Source of the DNA: Styela clava
Lineage: Eukaryota; Chordata; Ascidiacea; Stolidobranchia; Styelidae
DNA: 64,000 nucleotides
Direction: 5' to 3'
Assembly: GCF_964204865.1 (NCBI RefSeq)
Contig: NC_135250.1
Span: 10,974,001 to 11,038,000, forward strand
A program made the translations under genes and the position numbers. Numbering within the stretch: position 1 is the first letter of the stretch; each line of letters starts with the position of its first letter. The notes beneath the pieces were generated by a model that saw only the letters and a list, made by a program, of their open reading frames with translations, was not told where the DNA came from and searched no databases. Below, piece after piece: positions 53,657-64,000 of this stretch.

Positions 53657-56093
53657 TCAACAAATGCTGCAAGTATCTTTTTGCACTGGATAATCAAAGT
53701 GGTCATCATCTTCAAGCTTTGGTGTGCCATCTAAAGCTTCAAGTGTGGGTAGCTTCTTGAAGATGCTAAATAATAAAGAATATCATTTTTAGTATAATAG
53801 ACTTATTGCATTTGGCAAGGTTGTAGGTTACCATGAGACTTGCTTGAGCAGTGCTACTTACAATATTTGAAAATATCAACAGTCTAACTAACCTACTAAT
53901 AGATTTTTGGCCTGTGAGCTGCAGTTGACCCATCCCTGTACTAGTGGATACGCCATCACCTTGCATCATGAGTGCTAAGTCTTTACATTTAAATATGGTC
54001 ACCAAGTAGAAGAATGTGTGCCCTCAAGAAAGATATAACAAGCTGAGAAGAACCTACTGTGGTCTGTAGTCAAATGAGTAAGAGATCGGATTCCTGGTGA
54101 GATGAAGTGTCTTGAGACGTTTCAATTTTTCTAGTCCATCATTCGTCTTTATATTATTTTCTGTCATATTGAGGCGTTGTAGAACTTTGGTGGACGGTAG
54201 ATCCTATGGAATTATTAATTAAAATCCATTATAATCAATGAAAAATAATAAAAAACATCGCTAAATGTTGTAAAACATAAACGTACCTTCAATGACGTCA
54301 AGTGATTTGAAGTCAAGTTCAGAACTTTACACATGGGCAATGAAATCCTGCTCAAGTCTCTCAGTTCATCAGAAACAAGATGTAGCTCTACGCATGTCCG
54401 CAGCATTCCGATAACTCTCATGAAATTATTGATTTGAAAGCTGTCCCCAAGATTTTGATATGACAAATTTACAATCTACCAGAATAAAAAAATTGTCACA
54501 TTAAAAATATGTTACTTCTCAAAGAGATGCTTTGGTATTGCTCCGATGTGCTGTCAGGTCCAAAATATGGATGGAACAAAACCATGTTATATTTCAAGGA
54601 CTCACAACAGATATAAGAGTAAAACAAAAAGGGACTTAAAACACAGACAGAATAATCATTTAGTAACTTTTGTTTCTTAAAAAATAATTTTTACTTTGGC
54701 TTCTTCCCAATTTTCATGCTCATCTCTGTGATTTCTCCGGAATTTCAACCAATTTCTATCCATTTTCCTTTTTTTCTTGACACTCTCTTCATCATCACTT
54801 TCACTATCGCTGCTGCTGCTAGATGAAGATGAATTTTCGTCATCTCTATCCGAGGGATACGGTCCTAAATTATATTATTGAAAAATCTGTTAAAATTTCA
54901 AACTCTTTGGTTTATTTATTAGTATACAGGGTATAGCAGAAACTGAATTTTATAACAACGGTTCCTATACTCCCAAAAAACTCATATCTTGTTTGCATTC
55001 AAAAAATGCTTGTAAAATAGTAAAAATAAATAAATTAATGATAGTGTAACAGATGGTATCGCACATTCAGCCGTGTTATAATCATGAATGTGCACAAAAA
55101 CTGGCTCACATATTCAATTGATGTGCATATATTATAAAAATTTCGTCATAATTTACTGTCAATAATATCAATTTTTTATTCCAGCGTGTCATGATTTGTA
55201 TTACAAAAAATAAATGCACTCTCTCTAAAAGTCTACCATATATCAGTGTTGAAATGAATGAATTGAATTATTATAAATTTGAATTATTTGACATATTTGT
55301 AAGTTACCCTTTCTGATTCTAGGATTTTTCAACTCATCAGCATCAATTGTATTGTTCTTTATATCATGCCATACATCATATTTGAATTTTGCACTTGGTA
55401 ACTAAAACATGCGAAAGTGATGAAACACAATGAAAAACAGTTTACCAGATTCAGATATTCATTTTTCGCCACGCAAAAACATTGTACATTTAAACAAATA
55501 GTAAAAATTAAAAAAGATCATTGAAAGAAACAACAAACAATATTTGAACTGCAATAGACGAGGGGCCGCGAAAAGACTATCAAAAGTCATCATGTCAGCG
55601 ACACCAGACCAGTTATACTGAATTGCATTGAAACAATTATAACCGTATAAGGTTCATATTCTAATTCTTTTCAAGTTCTGAAATTCAACCAGTAATAAAA
55701 GTGCCAAAATCAAGCAAGTATTCTTACATCACTGGGTTTTATAAATGCATCTGATCCTTCTCTGTGTTGAGATAAAACTAATGTAGGCACAGCAATTGTC
55801 CCTCTGAAAAACAAAATGTTGAATTAAAGCTTGGAAGGCCTGAGGTGACAAAAAGGCAGTACCGGTATAGAAGATGCATATAGACTAGTAAGTTTAGTTT
55901 AGACTTCGTTTTGGAGGAACCAATTCTAATTGCTGAATTGTCCAACTACCGGTAGTGCCAGAATGCCTAAAGTTTGTTTATTTCACTTTTTATGAAAAAC
56001 ATACCCAAATGAGAAGTATTTTTTCTATTACTGTATTAAAAGTAATCTATGATACATCTAAATTCATGTAATTTCTTACCCTTCTCTTGTCAT
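53657..56093 (-). CDS. acidic leucine-rich-repeat protein, seven exons, unassigned
   Basis: Minus-strand exons: 56093-56080, 55803-55728, 55401-55308, 54864-54695, 54475-54287, 54203-54058 and 53765-53657, all GT-AG and in frame, 265 residues. Order: an N-terminal segment, a Ser/Asp/Glu tract (SSSSSSSDSESDDEESV) followed by a basic KKKRK patch (possible nuclear signal), then about four leucine-rich repeats of the SDS22 type (LHLVSDELRDLSRI, LNLTSNHLTSL, LNMTENNI, LHLTRNPIS). A capping motif IFKKLPTLEALDG resembles the cap of U2A' and ANP32 proteins. The last four residues are CSIC, which could be read as a CaaX box. I do not recognise a named orthologue. A role in protein-protein binding is inference. 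Confidence 0.8.
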
Positions 56094-56787
56094 GTCTTCA
56101 CCGTTTTGTTTCTTTACATATATAGTTTAGTCGAGCAGGATCTGGCCAAACGACAGAAGAACGACGTACGAAGATGAAGATCGACTTGTTTATTTTGGCG
56201 TCCTTTGTCGCCATCGTTTTTATGACATGCATGGCTGCACAAGGGAATACAGGGATGTGATGAAAAATATTGGTTACCTTGGTATGTTAGTCGTTGGTTA
56301 CCTTCATAATTGAAAGTACAAAAAATGGGAATAATGTTGATATTTTTATTTTAACTTCTGAGGTTGAATATAACTGGCGTGCATTTAGTGTTGATAAGAT
56401 AAGTAACCATCGGTCCCATTTACTTACTCTATAAAGTAAACAATGCATACATGTAACGTAAATAGGATAGGATTTACATGAGCCACACCGCACATTCCTG
56501 GATAAGTAAAATTATACTCAATAATGATTAAATATTTTCTGTAGTTAGTCGATAAACATACGGTACTTTTAGCGAGCGTTCGTGGCCTGTGTTAAAAAAA
56601 TTAAACATAAATTACCACCGGATAGCGCTCTCAAATTAAACCCAAAACAGCAGGAAACCGACGTGTTCTTCATTTACGTCATAAACAATATTGCCCCATT
56701 TCTTATGCTGCGTTGGTCGGGTCAGCAGCGTTTCAGGAACAAGTTTTCGCAGGGAAATTTGGTACTAAACAATTACTATTCTGAGGT
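56094..56787. promoter_or_regulatory. divergent promoter interval between the LRR gene and PKD2
   Basis: These 694 bases separate two start codons on opposite strands, so promoters and leaders of both genes must lie here unless leaders extend further. A 28-codon plus-strand frame with a signal-peptide-like sequence lies at 56174-56260. No clear TATA box is visible. Confidence 0.5.
56174..56260 (+). CDS. micro-ORF with signal-peptide-like sequence, uncertain
   Basis: 28 codons from ATGAAGATC to TGA. The sequence has a charged start (MKID), a hydrophobic run (LFILASFVAIVFM) and a small-residue stretch (CMAAQG) that would suit signal peptidase. It may be an upstream ORF of PKD2, the first exon of an unseen secreted peptide gene (a weak donor AT|GTGATG overlaps the stop), or chance. 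Confidence 0.25.
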   Translation: MKIDLFILASFVAIVFMTCMAAQGNTGM

Positions 56788-59301
56788 ATGGAAGACGATA
56801 CTAACGGTAGGGGAGAATATAATAATGGAGGGCAACCCAGTGAAATGTCCATGGAGGCGTACGTGTCGACGGTAGGTGCTGGAAGAAACATGTCTTACGA
56901 CAACATGGGTGCACAGAGCGAGTTTGGGGATGATTCAGGAGATCGCAAGAGTTGGTGGGCCGGTTTGAAGAAAGGTGTCCGTGGCCTATGGGGTACTCGT
57001 CACACAGAGGATACCACAAATGATCGTGAATTATACATTCGTACAACCCTTCGTGAATTGATTATTTACGTTTTCTTCTTGGTAACTCTTTGCATCTTAA
57101 CTTTTGGAATGACTAGTTCGACTCATTTTTACTATACAAAAGTGATGCAAGAGCTATTCCTTGACACCCAATTCACAGAAACAACCAACAATTTCCGAGG
57201 TATCACAACAATGCAAGATTTTTGGCGATTTGCAGAAGGGCCATTGATGAATGGATTATATTGGGAAAAATGGTATAACAATCAAAACGTCTCAGAAGAA
57301 GATCTTGGTTATATTTATTATGAGAATAAGCTACTTGGAGTTCCTCGAATGAGACAACTGAAAATTCAAAATGGATCTTGTCAAGTTCACCCAGATTTTC
57401 AGAATGAAATAACTGCATGCTTCGATTCCTATCATGCAGATAAGGAAGATACGACCCCATTCGGAAAAGAAAATGGTACTGCCTGGACTTATCAAACAGA
57501 AGAAGAATTGGATGGATCCTCTCATTGGGGTTTACTTGATGTGACCTATTCTGGAGCAGGATATGTTCAAGATTTGTTTTCAACAAAAGCAGCGTCGTTG
57601 CCCCTCATTGAAGATCTGAAAACTAACTTATGGCTTGATCGTGGAACTCGTGTTGTATTCATTGATTTTTCGGTATACAACGCTAACATCAATCTTTTCT
57701 GTGTCGTTCGCTTGGTTGTTGAATTTCCTGCTACTGGAGGAGCATTGCCATCTTGGCAATTTCGTACTGTAAAATTGATTCGATATGTTTCTACTTACGA
57801 TTATTTCCTCATGGCTTGTGAAATTTTGTATGTGCTATTCATTGTGTACTACATTGTGGAAGAGATTTTGGAAATCAAGCGTCACAAGTGCAAGTACTTT
57901 GGAAGTTTCTGGAATTGTTTGGACATTCTTGTAATTGTCCTTTCCATTATTGCTTTTGCATTCAACATCTATCGGACTGTGAAAGTTGATAGCCTGCTAA
58001 ATGGCCTCCTGGATAATCCTCATATTTATGCTGATTTTGAATTTCTCGCTTTCTGGCAAATGCAATACAACAACATGGTGGCCGTTGTTGTATTTTTTGC
58101 TTGGATCAAGATTTTCAAGTACATCAGTTTTAATCGAACGATGACACAATTGCAATCGACACTTTCACGCTGCTCTAAAGATATTGCTGGATTTGCGATA
58201 ATGTTTTTTATCATATTTTTTGCTTATGCTCAGCTCGGCTATTTGGTTTTCGGAACTCAAGTCAAAGATTTCAGCACTTTTGAGGAAAGTATTTATACTC
58301 AATTTAGAATTGTTCTGGGAGATTTTGATTTCCACGAGCTGGAATCTGCGAATCGTCTTCTTGGGCCAATCTTTTTCCTCACCTATGTCTTCTTTGTATT
58401 CTTCGTTCTGCTCAATATGTTCTTGGCCATCATTAATGATACTTATTCTGAGGTCAAAGCTGAAATATCTGTCCAAAAAAGCGAGTTTGAGATCTCTGAT
58501 TACATCAAGCGTGGATACAACAAAGTTCTGGAAAAGCTTTCATTGAAAAAAGACCGAATTCGTGACATTCAAGACGCCATACAATCTGCTGATTTGAATC
58601 ATGACAGACAACTGGACTGGGAAGAATGGCGATTAGATTTAAAAATGCGTGGAATACCTGACGCCGAAATTGAAGCTGTTTTTGCAAAATACGATCAAGA
58701 TGGTGACATGATACTGAATGAGGATGAACAGAAACGAATGCATGCTGATTTAGAGAAAGAAAAAGCGGATTTGAGTAATGAATTAGATGAAATTGAACGT
58801 GAGAAAACCGCAGCTGGAGGTACTGGAAGTTCATCTTCGCATCGACCACCTTCTGCAAGATCCAAAGTTTCACACGTCAGCGCTGCGGAGTCGGGGGCAG
58901 ACAGTGATGACGACGATGATGATGATGACAACCGCCGTATTGATTCTAAAAATCTCGTTTCTCAAGATGATTTCCAGATATTGACTCGTCGTGTAGACAG
59001 AATGGAACACAGCATCGGATCAATTGTCTCTAAAATCGACGCCGTAATTGTGAAATTGGAAGCAATGGAACGAGCGAAACTGAAACGCAGAGAAACGATG
59101 GGAAAACTTCTTGATAGCATAAACGAAGACAAACCAATGGAACGATATGTGAAAGAAGAATTTGACCAACTCGTATTGGAAACATCACCAAATGAAGAAC
59201 GTCACATGGGACGACCCCAATCTGGTAGATCTACAGCATCAGCGGGTCGTGGGTTAGGCCTTGGCCTTAACCTGGGTGTCAACGACCAAAGTCACGCATG
59301 A
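56788..59301 (+). CDS. PKD2: polycystin-2 (TRPP cation channel), intronless
   Basis: Calcium-permeable TRPP channel of cilia and ER membranes, typically acting alone or with PKD1-type proteins. The coding region is one uninterrupted frame of 837 residues from ATG 56788. Layout: cytosolic N-terminus; S1 about 89-110; extracellular polycystin (TOP) domain about 111-335; S2-S5 between about 338 and 490; the pore with filter Leu-Gly-Asp (510-512, in RIVLGDFDF); S6 527-550 ending [15 protein letters not shown]. Then two EF-hand loops (602-613 [12 protein letters not shown] and 636-647 [12 protein letters not shown]), an acidic tract, and the conserved trimerisation coiled coil ([20 protein letters not shown], about 735-795). 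AATAAA at 59765-59770. Vertebrate PKD2 has many introns; none is present here. Confidence 0.95.
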   Translation: MEDDTNGRGEYNNGGQPSEMSMEAYVSTVGAGRNMSYDNMGAQSEFGDDSGDRKSWWAGLKKGVRGLWGTRHTEDTTNDRELYIRTTLRELIIYVFFLVTLCILTFGMTSSTHFYYTKVMQELFLDTQFTETTNNFRGITTMQDFWRFAEGPLMNGLYWEKWYNNQNVSEEDLGYIYYENKLLGVPRMRQLKIQNGSCQVHPDFQNEITACFDSYHADKEDTTPFGKENGTAWTYQTEEELDGSSHWGLLDVTYSGAGYVQDLFSTKAASLPLIEDLKTNLWLDRGTRVVFIDFSVYNANINLFCVVRLVVEFPATGGALPSWQFRTVKLIRYVSTYDYFLMACEILYVLFIVYYIVEEILEIKRHKCKYFGSFWNCLDILVIVLSIIAFAFNIYRTVKVDSLLNGLLDNPHIYADFEFLAFWQMQYNNMVAVVVFFAWIKIFKYISFNRTMTQLQSTLSRCSKDIAGFAIMFFIIFFAYAQLGYLVFGTQVKDFSTFEESIYTQFRIVLGDFDFHELESANRLLGPIFFLTYVFFVFFVLLNMFLAIINDTYSEVKAEISVQKSEFEISDYIKRGYNKVLEKLSLKKDRIRDIQDAIQSADLNHDRQLDWEEWRLDLKMRGIPDAEIEAVFAKYDQDGDMILNEDEQKRMHADLEKEKADLSNELDEIEREKTAAGGTGSSSSHRPPSARSKVSHVSAAESGADSDDDDDDDDNRRIDSKNLVSQDDFQILTRRVDRMEHSIGSIVSKIDAVIVKLEAMERAKLKRRETMGKLLDSINEDKPMERYVKEEFDQLVLETSPNEERHMGRPQSGRSTASAGRGLGLGLNLGVNDQSHA

Positions 59302-61700
59302 AGATTCTCGAGGAAAAAATTTCTTTTGTATATATTTTTTTGTATTTTTCAGTATTGTAACTTTCAGTATTTTGAAAATTTTGTTGTAATCATCAGTATC
59401 CCTCCCTACACGCGAATGATCTTACAAATTTTGTAATGCTTGCATGGCTAACATAAGTTAATACCTGTTGTTAGAAAAATCATTGGATGTTTTCAAATGC
59501 TGATAAACTTAGTTTCCTTTCATTCCTTTCATTAAACCATTCCTGAGTGCAGTTTTTAAGAATTAGTCTCAGTGCAAGACTATTATGATATATTTTTTTT
59601 GTTTTGAGTTTTCTTATAGTTCCAATAGCTAGCTGCTTTTGACAAGTTTCACAAAGAAGAATTTGTTTTCAAATTTTCTGTATATATCTATGTTTATTTG
59701 TTATATGTTTATTAAAATGTAGATCACGTAGACAAAATTATCAAAGTATTTTAAACTTTGTATGAATAAAATTGGAATTTTTTTAAAGTTGCTCATCATG
59801 CAAAGTCTATCACTTGTGATGGAGGATACAAGTTATATTCATAGGTATAAAGAGGATTGTTATAAATTTTACTGTGATAATTTTGTTTATGTGATCTTAA
59901 GTTTTTATCTGTGTTTTCTATTGTTCTAGTATGTGAAAAAATCTGGTTATTGGTAGAATGCTTCAACCAGTCAAGCACTGAAACTTAAATTTCATTTGCG
60001 GCTATGATTAATATATCAAGTTTAGTTTAAAATCCGTTGTTCAGGTTATCTTAATATCCATTCTATTTGTATTGAAAACCTTTTGCATGTGGTGCAGATA
60101 TGTTGTCATACAGTATTTTTTTTTCTGGCTTCCTATATTTCTTTTCAATTTACAAAGGGTAATATTTAGTTTTCATGAATCCTGAATGGCTAAAAGTATT
60201 TGAAATGCGGTTTTAATTAGTTAATTTGCTGACAGCTTCGATATTTCCTAATCCCAATAATATTTTTAAATATTAATTACTAGTGCGGCAAAATCATGAT
60301 AAATGTTTTGTATAAAATTCAATATATATTGTGATTTCATTCATAATCGATTGACACTTTTCAGTTTTTTAATTCCTTGCCCCAAATTCCAACAATTTCT
60401 TTTTCACTGTTTTACATTCGATATCTACCGAATAATTGTGATACAAATTTAATAATTAGAGTTACGGTACATTTTATATTCTTATTGTTTGAAGGTGCTT
60501 TTTTTCTATAGGAGATCATATTTACTTGGTTTAATGGTTCTATTATTTGCCATTACTGACACCTTATTCAATCTTGCACTTGTGCTCCTATTAACCAAAC
60601 TCTGTATATTCTCTAAGGCCCACTGTGAGTTTCCCTATTGTATTATACAAAAATGGTGTAATTTTAGTAAACATTTTGTTTTTTCTTAAACATATCGGGT
60701 TCTAAACATATCGGCTTTGGATCAAAGATGAATGCATCTTATTTAAAACATAACCCATGCTTAGTCAAACTCGTTTTTTTTCATTCTGCATGACCGATAT
60801 ATAACAAAATGTAATTTGAAATGAATGTCTATGTAATTGCGATGTACAATCGATCTGTTTGTAATTGGACTTGTATATTGTACTACTTGTTACTGGCTGC
60901 CATTTTGGTTATTTTTATTTTACCTATGTTTTCAATTTAGCAATAAACTGAAATTTCATTCATTACAATTTTAATATAAGAAATAATTGATCCCTATTTT
61001 TCGTTTTAGAATTATCTCCAAAACAAACATGGTTGCTTCATATTGAATTGTGAAAAGAATTTGACAATAAAATATTTGGTACTGGTCTTTCAGCCTAATC
61101 TTATTCACACTGGCATGCGTACTATTATCTTTTGTTTTGTCTATTTTTGCCTTATTTCTATTTGAAACGAAGATTTTCTGGTCTGAAAATTTCCATATTA
61201 TGGCTATATATATATACATATACTTCTCTAGCACCCCAGTTATAATTTTCTTTTCATGGATTTTGAGCTAAAGCTAGTATGTACTGTGTCTGATTGATAG
61301 CTAATAATCCATTATCAATTTATATAATATATAAACAAAAGAATTTTATAACTGGGTTTATTATATCTCGTTTTTGACATTGCAAATTATTAGAAACTAC
61401 TCGTTGAAATATTTGGTCAAGGATTGCGAACATTAAAATTTATTAATTTTGTTTCTCTCAGTTACAATTATATTTTCTCCATTCATGGCAATAGGATAAT
61501 TAAAACTTTAAGTAGTTTCAATTATCACTTTATCATGTTTGGTACAATAATAAAAGTTTACCCATTACCACAATGGATATTGTCATAATAAGATTTACGG
61601 TCTTATTTGCATTCATTCTTGTAATATATGTGTTTATTTTTCTATGTTGTAGAATTTATTTATTGTCAGTATAAAACGAAAAGATTATTGAGATCAGAGA
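59302..61700. other. PKD2 3' UTR and spacer before COPA
   Basis: The PKD2 message probably ends near the AATAAA at 59765. The rest is AT-rich with no coding exon that I recognise; the COPA promoter and leader should lie at the right end. Confidence 0.5.
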
Positions 61701-62759
61701 ATGTTAACGAAGTTTGAGACAAAGTCCGCAAGGGTAAAAGGTGAGTAATAATTTTTTTTAAGCGATTGGCTCTTGAAATTATTTAATAGTAGCATTTGAT
61801 TGTATTAGTTAAAACTAATGGACCATGTTTATCTTAGTTTGGGTTCAAAGGTGAAGCAATATCCTAACCCATTTTGTCCCAACGTAACTTAAAACAGAAT
61901 GAAAGAAAACATATCATAAAATTTCTGGCGGGGACTGTTATCTCTTTTTTTGTTCAAAGACTTAAAAAATATTTGTTTTATTATTCTTTAAAAATTGGAT
62001 ATGAAATTGAAATCTTACACTTAAAAGCATGGCTGCATATTTAAAATGTTTTTTTTTTCCTTTCAGGGCTTTCCTTTCACCCGAAACGTCCATGGGTTCT
62101 TGCTTCTCTGCACAGTGGTGTAATTCAACTATGGGACTATCGTATGTGCACGTTGATCGATAAATTTGAAGAGCATGATGGTAAGCATTGAATTTTTTTA
62201 TGCTATTAGGTTAATAATATCTCATTCAGATGGTTGAAAATATTTTTTTGGATATAATTTAATTATTGGTAATGATAAATGTCAAAATATTATTCTTGAC
62301 CAATTTTGTTTTGTTACAATTGAATCAAGCTGAAGATGCTAGTTTTAAACATTTTTCGTACAACCTATCTATATACCTTTTGCTCTGAATAAGGCTTTGC
62401 ACAAGCAGCCACTGTTTGGTAAGGAGTTACTATAGTTTGGAATGACCGAAATCTTTTCAGGACGACATTGCCTACCAAACTTATTCCCCCCTCGGGTGAG
62501 GGAGTGGGAGCATGTTTACGATGCCAACTCAGTTAAGTCTAAGGCTTTAATCATTAGGCCATCACACTCTTACATAGTAAAAATTCTGTCTCATATTACA
62601 AGCAAAAGGCTCGAATGTGCTCAAGGAAAAGATTTCTTTCTTTCATAAAATAGGCTATACTATTATGATTTTGTTTGCTTTACAGGCCCTGTTCGTGGTG
62701 TATGTTTTCATAACCAACAGCCTTTGTTTGTATCTGGCGGAGATGACTATAAAATCAAG
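61701..62759 (+). CDS. COPA: coatomer subunit alpha, first three coding exons (gene continues past the window)
   Basis: Alpha subunit of the COPI vesicle coat, which returns cargo from Golgi to ER. Exons: 61701-61740, 62067-62180 and 62686-62759, in frame with GT-AG introns. The N-terminal sequence is close to identical across animals: [40 protein letters not shown], then [11 protein letters not shown]. These are the first WD40 repeats. The next exon (VWNY..) is not found before 64000, so intron 3 is longer than 1.2 kb and the gene is cut by the window edge. Confidence 0.95.
62374..62571 (-). repeat. tRNA-derived SINE in COPA intron 2
   Basis: This is the second copy of the SINE at 50462-50695. 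The box A-like word on the minus strand is TGGCCTAATGATTAAAG (62561-62545). Box B has decayed. The tail shares TTGCTCTGAA..AAGGC with the first copy. Confidence 0.65.
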
Positions 62760-64000
62760 GTCATTTTGTTATTTTTTTAATAGTACATTCACAGCTAAAG
62801 ATTATCTGAAAATAGAACTTTAGTTGGAAAACCAATTTTTATCAGTGGCCCAAGGATCCATTGATGATGATCAATCTACAAAATTTAAGTGTTGTAGTCA
62901 AGTACCATATCGGACCTTATGAGGGGCTAAAACTTTTCAACGTTCCATGTTGTATAAAAACATGTTTTTAACATTCAATAGTTTCAGATCTCGAGTAGGC
63001 CTATTTCAAAGTGTCTGTTTTTTTTATTTTTGAAGTATAAAAAATACATAAGGTATGTTATACAATTTTTTTTTCATGTCCAATTCATATAACATGAAAT
63101 TCTTTCACACAACTCTTCTCCCACTCTTTTTTGTACCTATCACTCTGACCAAGGCTTCGTATAAGCAGCCACTGATATCTAATTGCTAAGGAATCAAATG
63201 TTCGTCAAGTGCATAAATGCTTTCTTCAGCTACCGAGATCAAAACATCCTTTATCTTCATACATTTTTCATGTTGTCATCATCTATTCATTGTTATTTAA
63301 TATTGAAATTGGCATTGACGTCACAGGTGCAGACGTGTCCTTTTTTCAATTACGTTCTGAAACTGTTAAATTATTAATATTTTATATTGTTATTATTCAC
63401 AAAATGGACAGAAATTTTTGTTCACTACTTAGACTGACCATTATACCAATTGAATATCCGCGTTCTTTGTATTGAAACATGGGAAGCTTGTAATTTCCAT
63501 GTCACAATACATTATTTATAAACGATAAAAAGTTGTTATAGGAACTGATGAACTTTGTACTACTCTAGTTCGTATTCATACGTAACCATCTTAATTATTC
63601 AAATGAAAAGATATCTCAAAATTATTATTTATTTTTGATTAAGTTCCAACATTCCACCATGTTGCAATACATTATTTATAAAATGTAAAAAGTTGTTATA
63701 GATGCTGATAAACTTCTGACTACCATATTTCTCATCCATACGCAATTATTTTAATTATTCATAAAAAACACATTACAAAATAAATATTAATTAATCTTCG
63801 ATTGAGATCCACCCACCCCTTTGTAATAATTATTGTTATTGCCTTTCTCCCTAACCATTAGTCCAGTGGTTTCCAAACTTATGGCATTATGAAGCCCGTG
63901 AACAATCTGACTATTATTTGCGGAGCCCCACAACCAATTTATAAAAATTAAAATTATCTATTGAAACTTATAGATTGTGTCATATTTAAATTACTGCCTT
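62760..64000. other. start of COPA intron 3 with repeats
   Basis: Contains a SINE tail fragment (63130-63190), a tandem duplication of about 159 bp (63498-63815), and a hAT-like CAGTGGTTTCCAAACTTATG motif at about 63863 that runs toward the window end. No further COPA exon is seen. Confidence 0.6.
63498..63815. repeat. two-copy tandem duplication, about 159 bp
   Basis: Both copies contain CAATACATTATTTATAAA, AAAAGTTGTTATAG, CTGATRAACTT, ATTCATACG/ATCCATACG and TTAATTATTCA in the same order. It lies within COPA intron 3. Confidence 0.8.

Noticed and set aside
56582-56875. 97-residue frame overlapping the PKD2 start
   Set aside because: It is a shifted frame; the PKD2 frame from 56788 is unambiguous.

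Overview
The window is metazoan nuclear DNA: AT-rich, with multi-exon genes, GT-AG introns, AATAAA polyadenylation signals and many hAT, mariner, pogo and SINE remnants. The gene content (coatomer alpha, polycystin-2, CCDC51, RtcA, a collectin-like lectin) and the short introns fit an invertebrate deuterostome. A tunicate is my best guess, but that is inference from gene style, not a sequence match.

Layout. 1-7256 is gene-poor and repeat-rich; it holds a 1.4 kb non-autonomous hAT element (8-bp target duplication) with a foldback MITE nested in it (9-bp target duplication). 7257-9169 (+) is a three-exon beta-1,3-galactosyltransferase-like (GT31) gene. 12525-13870 (+) is a three-exon collagen/C-type lectin (collectin-like) gene. 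14.7-30.7 kb is a duplicated array of a small gene type I do not recognise: one signal-peptide exon joined to one exon of tandem heptapeptides (consensus QPTFAPN). There is one intact copy (26122-26970), one that lost its start codon (16.5-17.6 kb), one that lost its signal exon (29550-29965), and remnants. hAT copies, including a broken transposase gene (21062-23121), lie inside this array. 32447-34767 (-) is a second GT31 gene with the same exon structure in inverted orientation. 34.8-44.7 kb has only mobile-element debris (mariner MITE, palindromic MITEs, pogo transposase remnant).

From 44.8 kb to the end lies a conserved housekeeping block: RTCA (-), CCDC51/MITOK (+), an uncharacterised acidic leucine-rich-repeat protein (-), an intronless PKD2 (+), and the first three coding exons of COPA (+), which runs off the right edge.

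The two halves differ. The left half is accessory, with lectin, glycosyltransferase and secreted-repeat genes, duplication and transposons. The right half holds single-copy conserved genes. The strongest candidate for something undescribed is the secreted heptapeptide-repeat gene array.
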